A stretch of 64,000 nucleotides of DNA, taken from assembly GCF_033568475.1 (NCBI RefSeq), contig NC_133122.1, forward strand, positions 151,790,861 to 151,854,860, in the 5' to 3' direction. This document shows positions 11,554 through 22,683 of the stretch, piece by piece. How positions within the stretch are numbered: the first letter of the stretch is position 1; the number at the start of each line of letters is the position of its first letter. The DNA comes from Henckelia pumila (lineage: Eukaryota; Streptophyta; Magnoliopsida; Lamiales; Gesneriaceae). Under the pieces are notes generated by a model. It did not search any database, was not told where the DNA came from, and worked only from the letters and a program-made list of their open reading frames with translations. A program made the translations under genes and the position numbers.

Positions 11554-14159
11554 TGTGACGCATAAAATCCAATCTACTAAATCTCATGCATTAAATTTAA
11601 TAAATATTAGGATTATTATTTTTATGTTTAATTGATTTAAATTCTTTATGTGAGTTATGTGTTAATAAATATTTTTATTATTTATTCAGTGATTTTATTT
11701 TACCAACTATTTAACTAATGTTTTTATTTGTTTAAGTTTATTTGTCTAAATGATTTTATTTTGTGCAATTTAAATTGTTTTAAATATTTTAAAAGTTTAA
11801 GCTTGCATACTTAAATTATTTTTAATTTTAATTTTTAATAGTTTAGTTTAATCTTTTAAATGATTTTAACTGTTTATTTTATTTGTTTAAATATTTTCGA
11901 GCGTCCAACTTAGTTATTTTAAAATAGCCTAAGTTTAGTGGTTAGTTATTTTAAATTATTTTAAATGTCTATGTTATTTACATAAATCCTTTTTAATTGT
12001 CCAAATCATTTTGCTCGGTTTTCAGCTGGTTTGAGTCCCTCATTTCGATTTTTCTCTACATAGGCAAGAATGTGGTTCATTTTCTTACCCCGTAGATCTA
12101 TTATGTTGTGTATTTGGTTTTTGGTTGCATTTCATTAATTTCGAAATTAATAGCTAGTGCCCTGCCCTTTTCGAAGCTTTTCTGTGCAGATTTTCAATAT
12201 ATACGTGCTTGAGGATTTGTGATATTTTGATTCTTGGTTGAGGAATGATATGGTTTATGCATTGTTGTGGCATTGATGCCCTGTTTTTTTTTTAGTATGT
12301 GGTTCGAAATTTTTTTTCAGAAAAATGCATACATGTGATTCAAAAATTGTTATGCTATTGTATTGATTTGGATGGTGAGTTAGGAAGATACCATGGGTGG
12401 AAATTGTAGTCCACGTGGTAGTGTTTAAGATGATTTGGTGTTAGCTTGTAGATAGAGCTGAGGATCATTGGAGTCAAGTTTGGTTGGGGCTCGGTTTAAG
12501 TGATGATAGGGGCTGCCATTTTCGGGTTTTGTTAAGAGGGTTTGAGGGAGTTTCTAAGGGGTTAAGATGAGCTTAAATGTTAGTCTTGAACCTAGACTAG
12601 TGCCTTGGAAGATTGGAAGATTTATGGCTATGCATTTGGTTGAGTTTGAAAGGGGAACATGTGCAGAATTTTAAGAGTGTTTGGGGCTGTCCGGAAAGGT
12701 ATAACTAAAGCAGGGTTAAAAGTAAAATTTGATTATGGGCTCGGGTCTGGAATTTGTTTGGGGTGTTAGGATTATGTCGGCGAAAGCGGGAATCAATTCG
12801 GATAAGTTTTGGTCGAGTTCTAGATTTTTAATGGCTTAGGTGCAGAATTTTCGAAGCAAAATATGGCTGCTGCCCGGAATTGTGTTTTTTGCAAAATGAT
12901 TGATTAGGAAATAAATTCCGAGGATGATTTTCCTACTTAGTTCTAAGTGTCATGAAGTCGTGGCTTCAAGCGGAATCCTTTTTGGTCAAGAAACGAGCAA
13001 GTTATTAATTTTAAGGGCAAACCGCTCGAATTTGTCGTAAGTGCAATTTATGGGTTAAATTCTCCATCCTTTGGTTTAGTTCCTAAATCACCATCCCGAT
13101 CATCCATGTGTGAGACATATGCATGATTATTGATTAACATTTTCATGTACGTCATATTTACATATGCATAATAAGTCTCATATTCAATAAAGGAAAGAAA
13201 TATTTTTTGAACGAAGTGAGATGGTTGTGACTATATATTCATGTGTTCGTGTGGGGCTGAAAGACGTTTTGGCCAACCTTACCAATTAATTATGGGTTTC
13301 CTTACCTTAGAATGTGTTCGTGTGGGGCCGGTGCTATTCTGGTCTCCCTTACCAATATAGGGCAAGTACGGGTGGGTTTCATCTCGACCTCCTTGCGGCA
13401 TTGTGCACTATAGCCATGATCATGATCGAAATCACAGAGTCACAATCAAAGATCTAAGTTCACAGTCACAGTTACAGATTCAGATTCAGTTTATGCAGTT
13501 TCATTGATTATACATGACTTAGTCATGCATATGTTTCATTCATGTTCTCTCATTCATTTTGAAGTTTATTTACTTGTTTAAAGTAAGGGCACAAAACAAA
13601 GGTATTTTTAGTATCAGCTATTTTTAATCTGTGTGTGCTTGTATTTACGTAGTACTCGTTATTCCCCTTATATTCTTGCTGAGTCTTTTAGGCTCACTAC
13701 ACTTATTGTTTTCAGGTGGAGTGTATTTCTTTGAGCTCGAGAGGCAAGACTATCGACTGGACTGCGATGCGGGCACGGCACATCCCTCCGACCTATGCTC
13801 GTCTTCCGCATAGTTATTAGAATTTCTATGTTTTGGATCATTTATTTTGCTCAGTTGTCAAATGCATATGTATTGTTTCGATAGCATTGTTTATGAGCAT
13901 GTAAATATTAGATTTCTAATCTTGTGGATATTTGTTATGTCGAACCTCTCTCTTGGGCCTCGTTCTTGCATCGGCCTAGTTTCTGGTGTCGTCAGTCGTC
14001 TTTTTCTTTTATTTTTTTTATTTTGGTTGTTGTGTCTGAGACAGGTTGGTTGTAATATAAACAGAGAGGTCATGCCGAAATTTTAATAAAATTTTTTAAT
14101 ATTTTTGAAAATCCGTATTTTATTTAATTATTATTTAAAGTTGAGTTAGGGTCATTTCA
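11554..14159 (+). repeat. LARD 5' LTR (2606 bp)
   Basis: Starts TGTGACGCATAAAATCC and ends GTCATTTCA directly before the PBS. It matches 17106-20943 along its length, except for a 465-bp block present only in the 3' LTR, the TRIM insertion, and a short block near 12690 missing from the 3' LTR. Confidence 0.85.
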
Positions 14160-14161
14160 GT

Positions 14162-14173
14162 TGGTATCAGAGC
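14162..14173 (+). other. LARD primer-binding site
   Basis: TGGTATCAGAGC, complementary to initiator tRNA-Met, two bases after the 5' LTR. Confidence 0.85.
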
Positions 14174-17090
14174 ATGGTTCTGGTTTGGGTTGTGCCTACT
14201 GCCGGTTGCAAGAAACTCGAGAAGTCTCGCCTCAAAGTCTGTAAGTTTTTAAAGAATTTATATGTTAGTCATGCTTGAATCGATATTTTAAATGTTTTGA
14301 TGTCACTTTTTTTTAAAAAAAATATATTTTCAAAACTAGCTGTTTAATTTATTTAAGTGTGTAGCTCGGTGTTTATTTTTGTTTTAATTTTTTTTTTGTA
14401 GTTTAAAGTGTACTATTTGACTGCTTATTTTTATAGCATGTGGTCCCAAGTTAAACGGAATTGATGTACCAATATTTCTTCCGGTTGTGGGCAGTACTTG
14501 GTTGTTGTTTGAGTTATTAAGTAGTGTTAGTAATTTTGATGAGATTGTAGGAGTTTGTAGGGAAACATTAAACTTGCGTATTAGGAAATATTAATTGTGT
14601 GCTATTATTGTAAGTTGTTTTCTTATAACTGGATTTTAATCGGGTACAACTAAGCGAATAGTTTATTTAGGAATTTCTAGACATGTGTTTAGTCAGTTAA
14701 GTTTATGAATAGAACTCGTGTGAAGACTTGAGATACGAACTTGGTTTTGATATTATTATGGATAGTTTGAATTTTCTTTGTTTATTTGGGCAAGGATGAT
14801 TTTTGGGAAATAGGGAGTCGGTTACTATGAGCCTTTCATTTTTGTGAACCATTATTCCGATCATTAATTTCCTTATGCTTCAATTGTGCTTGCATCCATT
14901 GCAACATATACTTTTGAGCATTTGAGATTTCGTTGCTCATCAGTTGTTCATTTATGGATTTATATGACATCAGTCAACATTGTATTCTGCTACTTTGACC
15001 TTGGTTAAACTTCATAATAAAATATTGTTTATATTTCGCGAAATCTTCTTCGGTTCTAGAGCCATATGTTGATATGAGTAAGATCCACCGTGTCTTCCTT
15101 TTTGGGTGATCTACTCATGTTGTGGTTGACAACTGAATATGTCTTAGGACTGTTGTTTCCCCTAATTATTGAATTGTGTGGACTTCTCTCGACCGAAGTC
15201 ACACCGATTGCTCTTAATTGTGATTTGATTGTTTGAGCATGGTTTCATTGCCCTTATGAACGATCACGAGGTTTGTATCTTGTTGGCTCATATTTATTAT
15301 TCATGGAGCCTCTATTATTATTCATTCACCCCTAGAATTGAATTATGAGTGAATTGTTTTCACTTATCTAGATTTTTTTTAATTTCAGCTCGTTTGTTTG
15401 TAATGCTTGCATTATTTTATTTCATATTAAGCAGCATTACATGTATGTCTGTTTTCCTTCATGATCCACCAAGACAGGGACTTGGGTGGATTATAGTTTC
15501 AACTATCATTTCGATTTTTTTGTGTAGAAATTTGGCTCGTAATCGTATAGAAATCGTTTAGACTGTTGGAATTTAGTATTAGTAATAGATAAAATCCTAT
15601 GTTATTGTTGTGATCCGAGGAATGTCGACTACTAGTTATATCTAGTTCTAGCGAGTAGATTGATAGGTAGTATATTAATTAAATGGGTTGCTTCAATTTT
15701 AATAGGATTGTTAAGAGAACGGATGACTTTGATAAGCTGAATGGGTGATCAGTCACGAGATAAGGAAATAGAGTTGCTCCTAGAGACTTTTGAGTACTTT
15801 CTATTAGCGTTATAAGATTTTGTGAATATCAACCAGTAAGACTAATGCACCAACTATGAGCATAGAATGATGAAAAGAATATTTAGGAAGATTTTTGGAT
15901 AAGCTATAGACTTACTTACTGGTGAAATACTAAGGTACTGAAAGATCAACTAGAAAGCCTTTACGATCGGGCTACAAACTCTCCGAGGTGTCCAAATGTA
16001 TAATAAGTCCTTGGAATATGAATTCAGGTTATACATATAATAATTTGGGAATTTTTGGATTTACAAACTTGCTGTCAAGTTGAACTAGGGATTTGAGATA
16101 TGTCTTCAAGCGATAAGTAAGAATTGTTTGGTACTTAAAGATCGTCTAATCCTATAGGTGGATGATAACTCATGGTATATTTTTGAGGTGTAAATTATGG
16201 ATTTCTTAGTCGTTGTGTAAGTGATTGAACATAAGCCCAAGACCATTAAGTGTAGCACTACTAATAAGTGACATAGACCTTTAGAATTTCAAAATGGATA
16301 TTAAGTTGTTCTGGAAGGTATCATTGTCCTGTAATATTACCGATTTGGGAATATAATGAAATTTACTCGTTTTGTCGGTTCTTATGCGATTGTCGAGGAG
16401 ATAGGTAATTTGTTTTATATGTTGAGCTGGCGCAGAGTTGTTAAGGACGCATGATGGGTTTCATGTGTCGTTGTTGTGGAAGTACGAGTTAGAATCATCT
16501 AGTATCTAGAGGTCCAACGAGGTAGAATTGTATAGTCCCTTAGCTATCCTATTTAGAAGAGTTTAGCGTTTAGTTGCTAAGTATTTTGTAGACTTGTTGA
16601 TTTCTCAAGAGCTCAAGTTCTAGATTATATGAGTTAAGTTTTGCTGGTGAATAGACATTAAGTATAGTTTTGTTGTTGGGAAGCCTTTAAGTTATGAGAA
16701 AGGTCGAAATAAATTATTTATTGGTTTTACGGATATTTATTGATTGAAGTTGCGATCTAGGATTTAAGGTTATCGAACTAAGACATGTATCAAATATTTT
16801 AGGAATTTAGGTGGCGAATTGAAAACTCTTACAGTTTCATGGGAACAATTATTAGAAAATTCTCTTAGGCTACAATCATACGGGGATAAATACGAGTTTG
16901 CAAATTTATTTTGCAATAAGAGTTAGCCATATCTTTGATGATATAGATATCAGTAAACATCAGAGTGCGCAGCGAAAGCTGACTTAGACCAACTCAGGTA
17001 GGTGCTAAGTTGGAAAACTTAGTGTTGATCTGGTCTAAGATATTCGAACCTAGTTAGTAAGCCTTGAATTTCGAGGACGAAATTCCACTT
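14174..17090 (+). other. LARD internal region, no coding capacity
   Basis: I see no gag, protease, RT or integrase motif in any frame. The 70-residue frame at 15349-15561 recurs at 45944-46156 in the second copy, but the differences are mostly amino-acid changing (five against one silent), so it looks non-coding. The region is shared almost base for base with 44753-47342. Confidence 0.7.
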
Positions 17091-17105
17091 AAGGGGGGAA
17101 GGAAT
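17068..17105 (+). other. LARD pre-PPT motif and polypurine tract
   Basis: ATTTCGAGGACGAAAT (17068-17083) is followed by AAGGGGGGAAGGAATT up to the 3' LTR. The purine run would prime plus-strand DNA synthesis. The same 16-mer stands before the PPT of the gypsy elements at 42102, 47409 and 59349 (reverse complement on +). Confidence 0.8.
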
Positions 17106-20100
17106 TGTGACGCCTAAAATCCAATCTACTAAATCTCATGCATTAAATTTAATAAATATTAGGATTATTATTTTTATGTTTAATTGATTTAAATTCTTTA
17201 TGTGAGTTATGTGTTAATAAATATTTTTATTATTCATTCAGTGATTTTATTTTACCAACTATTTAACTAATGTTTTTATTTGTTTAAGTTTATTTGTCTA
17301 AATGATTTTATTTTGTGCAATTTAAATTGTTTTAAATATTTTAAAGGTTTAAGCTTGCATACTTAAATTATTTTTAATTTTAATTTTTAATAGTTTAGTT
17401 TATTCTTTTAAATGATTTTAATTGTTTAGTTTATTCTTTTAAATGATTTTAACTGTTTATTTTATTTGTTTAAATATTTTCGAGCGTCTAACTTAGTTAT
17501 TTTAAAATAGCCTAAGTTTAGTGGTTAGTTATTTTAAATTATTTTAAATTATTTTAAATGTCTATGTTATTTAATTAAATCTTTTTTAATTGTCCAATCA
17601 TTTTAAAGGTTTTTATTTCTGCTTGTGTATTTATTTTAATTGCTCCTAACCATTAGTCTAGTTTGTTTAAATTATTTTAAATCGCTTTGCTTGTTATTCA
17701 AATATTTTACTCCTTACCATGACATCAAAATATTTTAAGTGTTGTATCTGATTTTTAAATTTTAGTCTAAATTCCTTTAAAGTTTAGGTTGCTATTTTGA
17801 TAGTAGCACTTTTAATTATTGTAGCACTTTTGCACACTTGAACTTAAACTAAACCCTAGCCTCCTAAACACGCACACAACACGCCTAAACTCACACAGAA
17901 ACTTGCTACACTTTTCCCCTGTTCCTCCATTTCTTCAAGCACAATCGATCGGCTTCTTCCCCTCTCCTCCAGCTTTCTGCCGTCGACAGTCCCATCACCA
18001 CTGGCCGCCGCCAGCCACCAGTTCCGGCGAAGCTCTTTCTTAGGCGAAGCTGAACGAGTTGTTCCTTCATTTTTTTGCTCGATTTTCAGCTGGTTTGAGT
18101 CCCTCATTTCGATTTTTCTCTACATAGGCAAGAATGTGGTTCATTTTCTTACCCGTAGATCTATTATGTTGTGTATTTGGTTTTTGGTTGCATTTCATTA
18201 ATTTTGAAATTAATAACTAGTGCTCTGCCCTTTTCGAAGCTTTTTTGTGCAGATTTTCAATATATACGTGCTTGAGGATTTGTGATATTTTGATTCTTGG
18301 TTGAGGAATGATATGGTTTATGCATTGTTGTGGCATTGATGCCCTGTTTTTTTTAGTATGTGGTTCGAAATTTTTTTTCAGAAAAATGCATACATGTGAT
18401 TCAAAAATTGTTATGCTATTGTATTGATTTGGATGGTGAGTTAGGGAGATACCATGGGTGAAAATTGTAGTCCACATGGTAGTGTTTAAGATGATTTGGT
18501 GTTAGCTTGTAGATAGAGCTGAGGATCATTGGAGTCAAGTTTGGTTGGGGCTCGGTTTAAGTGATGATAGGGGCTGCCATTTTCAGGTTTTGTTAAGAGG
18601 GTTTGAGGGAGTTTCTAAGGGGTTAAAATGAGCTTAAATGTTAGTCTTGAACCTAGACTAGTGCCTTGGAAGATTGGAAGATTTATGGCTATGCATTTGG
18701 TTGAGTTTGAAAGGGGAACATGTGCAGAATTTTAAGAGTGTCAGGGTTAAAAGTAAAATTTGATTATGGGCTCGGGTCTGGAATTTGTTTGGGGTGTTAG
18801 GATTATGTCGGCGAAAGCGGGAATCAATTCGGATAAGTTTTGGTCGAGTTCTAGATTTTTAATGGCTTAGGTGCAGAATTTTCGAAGCAAAACATGGTTG
18901 CTGCCCGGAATTATGTTTTTGCAAAATGATCGCTTAGGAAATAAATTCCAATGATGATTTTTCTACTTAGTTCTAAGTGTCATGGAGTCGTGGCTTCAAG
19001 CGGAATCCTTTTTGGTCAAGAAACGAGCAAGTTATTAATTTTAAGGGCAAACCGCTCGAATTTGTCGTACGTGCAATTTATGGGTTAAATTCTTCATCCT
19101 TTGGTTTAGTTCCTAAATCACCATCCCGATCATTCATGTGTGAGACATATGCATGATTATTGATTAACATTTTCATGTACGTCATATTTACATATGCATG
19201 CTAAGTCTCATATTCAATAAAGGAAAGAAATATTTTTTGAACGAAGTGAGATGGTTGTGACTACATATTCATGTGTTCGTGTGGGGCTGAAAGACGTTTT
19301 GGCCTCCCTTACCAATTCATTATGGGTTTCCTTACCTTAGCATGTGTTCGTGTGGGGCCGGAGCTATTCTGGTCTCCCTTAACAATATAGGGCAAGTACG
19401 GGTGGGTTTCATCTCGACCTCTTTGCGGCATTGTGCACTATAACCATGATCATGATCGAAATCACAGAGTCACAATCAAAAATCTAAGTTCACAGTCACA
19501 GTTACAGTTACAGATTCAGATTCAGTTTATGCAGTTTCATTGATTATACATGACTTAGTCATGCATATGTTTCATTCATGTTCTCTCATTCATTTTGAAG
19601 TTTATTTACTTGTTTAAAGTAAGAGCACAAAACAAAGGTATTTTTAGTATCAGCTATTTTTAATCTGTGTGTGCTTGTATTTACTGTTAAGTCAATGGAA
19701 TCCGGATATCTCCACAATGGTATGATATTGTCCACTTTGGGCACAAGCCCTCATGGTTTTTGATTTTGGGAACCCACCCAAAAGGCCTCATACCAATGGA
19801 GATATCATTCCATATTTTAATCCATGATCTTTTACTTAAACTTCCAATGTGGGACTTTTTTGGTCATCCAATGTGGGCCTTTGGTTGACCATTCCTAATA
19901 ATCTTCCAATGTGGGACTTTGGTTGACTATTCTTAACAATCCTCCCCTCAAACGAAGTTCCACTAGGCCTCCCCTCAATCCGTCCCTCCAATCGAGCCTA
20001 CTCACCTTCAATGCGTTGCAGCACACACCTTACATGAATTTCTGGGAGCGTCCCTTGAGAGCTTTTTCACGGATCTTTAATCGGGGCCTCAAACTTCTTC

Positions 20101-20943
20101 TCCTTGAGTTTCCGAGGATTCCACCCAACATTTGTTTTTATTAGACCATGACTCGTTTTCCACAGACGGCGCCATTTGTTAAGTCAATGGAATCCGGATA
20201 TCTCCACAATGGTATGATATTGTCCACTTTGGGCACAAGCCCTCATGGTTTTTGATTTTGGGAACCCACCCAAAAGGCCTCATACCAATGGAGATATCAT
20301 TCCATATTTTAATCCATGATCTTTTACTTAAACTTCCAATGTGGGACTTTTTTGGTCATCCAATGTGGGCCTTTGGTTGACCATTCCTAATAATCTTCCA
20401 ATGTGTGACTTTGGTTGACTATTCTTAATATTTACGTAGTACTCGTTATCCCCTCCATATTCTTACTGAGTCTTTTAGGCTCACTACACTTATTGTTTTC
20501 AGGTGGAGTGTATTTCTTTGAGCTCGAGAGGCAAGACTATCGAGTGGAATGCGATGCGGACACGACACATCCCTCCGACCTATGCTCGTCTTTCGCATAG
20601 TTATTAGAATTTCTATGTTTTGGATCATTTATTTTGCTCAGTTGTCAAATGCATATGTATTGTTTCGATAGCATTGTTTATGAGCATGTAAATATTAGAT
20701 TTCTAATCTTGTGGATATTTGTTATGTCGAACCTCTCTCTTGGGGCTCGTTCTTGCCTCGGCCTAGTTTCTGGTGTCGTCAGTCGTCTATTTCTTTTATT
20801 TTTTTATTTTTGTTGCTGTCTGAGACATGTTGGTTGTAATATAAACAGAGAGGTCATGCCGAAATTTTAATAATTTTTTTTAATATTTTTGAAAATCCGT
20901 ATTTTATTTAATTATTATTTAAAGTTGAGTTAGGGTCGTTTCA
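17106..20943 (+). repeat. LARD 3' LTR (3838 bp including a TRIM)
   Basis: Starts TGTGACGCCTAAAATCC and ends GTCGTTTCA, then the CAAGG duplication. About 17605-18072 has no counterpart in the 5' LTR; it looks like 5' leader sequence (AACCCTAGCC, CT-rich runs, CCGCCGCCAGCC). 19685-20430 is the inserted TRIM. Confidence 0.85.
19685..20430 (-). mobile_element. TRIM element inside the LARD 3' LTR (746 bp)
   Basis: Two 254-bp terminal repeats (19685-19938 and 20177-20430) start TGTTAAGTCAATGG and differ at very few bases. They enclose a 238-bp non-coding centre. TTTAC flanks both sides (19680-19684 and 20431-20435), matching the uninterrupted site in the 5' LTR. Orientation is minus: next to the right repeat the minus strand reads AATGGCGCCGTCTGTGG, a PBS-like sequence, and next to the left repeat GAGGGGAGGATTG, a PPT. 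The outer end reads CTTAATA where CTTAACA is expected, a one-base change of the terminal CA. The repeats carry the CCAATGTGGGACTTTGGTTG phrase common in plant TRIMs. Confidence 0.9.
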
Positions 20944-21200
20944 CAAGGGGTCAAATATGTAATTTTAATATTTCACATGAGTATTTGATGCAAAACATCA
21001 AAATATTGACTCAGTCGCATGAGAGACATGTACGCAACAATCACTCATATGAAGGAGCGCGTGTGTTAATTTTATAAAAGGTCAGAGTTGAAGATGCCTA
21101 TTAAAATTTCACAGGGAAGAATTGTGCATTTTCAATATTTCACATGGGTATTTTGTACAAATAACTCATGGATTTTATCATATTTCTGCTTATCTGAATC

Positions 21201-21248
21201 GGTCATCCGATTTCAAGTGATATTGGTCATCCGATTTCAAGTGATATT
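21201..21248. repeat. 24-bp perfect tandem duplication
   Basis: GGTCATCCGATTTCAAGTGA followed by TATT occurs twice head to tail (21201-21224 and 21225-21248), just outside the MULE. Confidence 0.8.
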
Positions 21249-21458
21249 GCAAGAAATTTCTCGATTTTTTAAATTAAAAATTTATCATTTTAAAAATAGT
21301 ATATGTTAGAAGTTATTATTTGTGTCCAATGAGTGTCTGAGTTGATAGAATAATATGAATAATTGACAATAAAAAAAATCTTATAATATCAAACACATCG
21401 ATATCTTTAATTCAGCTGTGACAACTTATAAGCTCTAAGAACTTAGACAAAAACCCCT

Positions 21459-21610
21459 ATGAGACGGTTTCAAGATTCATTTTTTTGAAACAGGTCTTTT
21501 ATATGAGTTATCCATTAAAAAGTATTATATTTTATGACAAAAATATTACTTATTATTATAAATATGAGTAGGGTTGACCCGTCTCACGGATAAAACCGTG
21601 TCACATGAGT
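21459..21610. mobile_element. Small MITE-like repeat with GAGACGGT ends
   Basis: TGAGACGGTTTCAAGATTC at the left and GGGTTGACCCGTCTCACGG, then ACCGTGTCACATG, at the right form imperfect inverted ends around an AT-rich centre with AAAAAGTATTATATTTTATG. I recognise this type of repeat from plant genomes, but the name is uncertain. A more decayed copy may lie at 30004-30155 (TTAGATGGTTTCGCGG ... AAGACGGTCT). Confidence 0.45.
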
Positions 21611-22260
21611 GTTACTCAAGAACTTATAAGTTGTTTTAATAAGTTTAGTCAAATACCCTCGCAATATAGTCAACATATGTTTGACCGTTCTTTTTTCACT
21701 AGTTTTGACCAGAATAAAACGATTTAGAAAACTTTAAACTCAAGTGAGCTTAATCAAGTTTTTTAGACCAATGATATAAACAACATTTAGTGATAATAAA
21801 TATTTTGTAAAAAAGAAATGGTCTTAAATGTATGGTTAATAAAAAAAAAACACAGATACAAATTTTATTTCAACAATACTGTTGTTTAATTTAAATTGAC
21901 AATAATTTTTTGTCAAATTTTTTCGAACTCATTTTTAGAAAAATTAAGCGTTCAAAATTTAAAATAGTGTTGTAAACTCTAAAAATATGTGATTATGTAT
22001 TTTTTTTTTTTATTAACATTCAATTTCAATATTTTTGATAAGGTGCTCAAATTGAGTAGATTTTCAAATAATATGTTTAGCTGGACATTATGGAGAATTA
22101 TTAATATAAATTATTTATTATTTGTAAAATAAGGAAAAATTATAATATATAATTAGGGAGTAATAATGTAATATGATAAGCCTTGGATTTTCCTCAAAAA
22201 AGAAAAAAAACCCTGGATTATTAGGAATTTTCCTAATGAAGTGGTTGACTAATAGTAATG

Positions 22261-22302
<42 letters not shown>

Positions 22303-22306
22303 TTTT
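21611..22306. other. AT-rich spacer, nothing recognised
   Basis: AT-rich sequence without ORFs or clear repeats apart from a (TA)n tract at about 22265-22298. Confidence 0.6.
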
Positions 22307-22465
22307 TTTCAAGTGCCCACCTACCATGTTCACCTATCATGCCCACCAATAATGTTGGCACTATTCTATTGGATGTGATAAAGATATGATAAATTGTAGG
22401 TCCAATAGAATAGTGCCACATCATTGGTGAACATGGTGGTGGGCATGGTAGGTGGGCACTTGAAA
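22307..22465. mobile_element. Fold-back MITE, 159 bp
   Basis: The two halves pair: TTTCAAGTGCCCACCTACCATG at the left (positions 22307-22328) is the reverse complement of the right end, and the inner part (TTGGCACTATTCTATTGGA against TCCAATAGAATAGTGCCA) pairs as well. TA tracts flank both sides. No coding capacity. The end lies about 220 bp before the UBA2 start codon. Confidence 0.7.
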
Positions 22466-22479
22466 GAAAATATATATAT

Positions 22480-22566
22480 ATAGAGTTCTTTTATGATGTC
22501 CAACACTATATGCCCCCTTCATGCTCATCATGTACAATAGATGAGACCATAAAAAAACTCTCTATA
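22480..22566. mobile_element. Second short TA-flanked inverted-repeat element
   Basis: ATAGAGTTCTTTTATG at the left pairs imperfectly with CATAAAAAAACTCTCTAT at the right, again bounded by TA repeats. It resembles the left flank of the previous MITE (TATAGAGTTTTTTTC), so both may be related. Confidence 0.45.
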
Positions 22567-22683
22567 TATATATATATAAATATATATAAAATTTATATAT
22601 AAAAATATAATATGTGTATTTATTAATTCCAAAGGGCTCTAGGTCAACCATCGAAGAACCCTACTCAATTTTGCTACTAATTT

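Larger units (their letters stand above)
11554..20943 (+). mobile_element. LARD-like non-autonomous LTR retrotransposon (gypsy/chromovirus lineage)
   Basis: Two long LTRs enclose a 2.9-kb internal region with PBS and PPT but no gag or pol. CAAGG flanks the element on both sides (11549-11553 and 20944-20948), inside the MULE. The internal region ends with ATTTCGAGGACGAAAT and a G-rich PPT, as do the coding gypsy elements at 42, 47 and 59 kb, so it is probably a derivative mobilised by a chromovirus. Short ORFs shared by its LTRs or by the second copy at 44661-47342 show no sign of selection. The 3' LTR contains a TRIM insertion. Confidence 0.85.
10416..21167. mobile_element. Palindromic Mutator-like MITE (1357 bp without insert), interrupted by an LTR element
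   Basis: The 10-bp direct repeat ATGGATTTTA stands immediately outside both ends (10406-10415 and 21168-21177). The ends are inverted: GAGTTATTTGCACC at the left, the complement of GTACAAATAACTC at the right. Removing 11554-20948 rejoins CTCTCAAGG with GGTCAAATATG and restores one long hairpin whose arms are about 650 bp each, with the loop near 11070-11130. The 9-10-bp target duplication and the very long TIRs fit a Mutator-like non-autonomous element; no transposase is present. It lies about 280 bp downstream of the LPXC stop. Confidence 0.85.

Noticed and set aside
13631..14086. Short hydrophobic frames repeated at 20415-20870
   Set aside because: Repeated only because they lie in the two LTRs of one element.
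15349..15561. 70-residue frame with a hydrophobic stretch, also present at 45944-46156
   Set aside because: Found in two LARD copies, but differences are five amino-acid changing against one silent, and the start is not ATG; no sign of selection.
17856..18107. 83-residue frame on minus within the LARD 3' LTR
   Set aside because: No recognisable motif; lies in the LTR-specific leader-like block.
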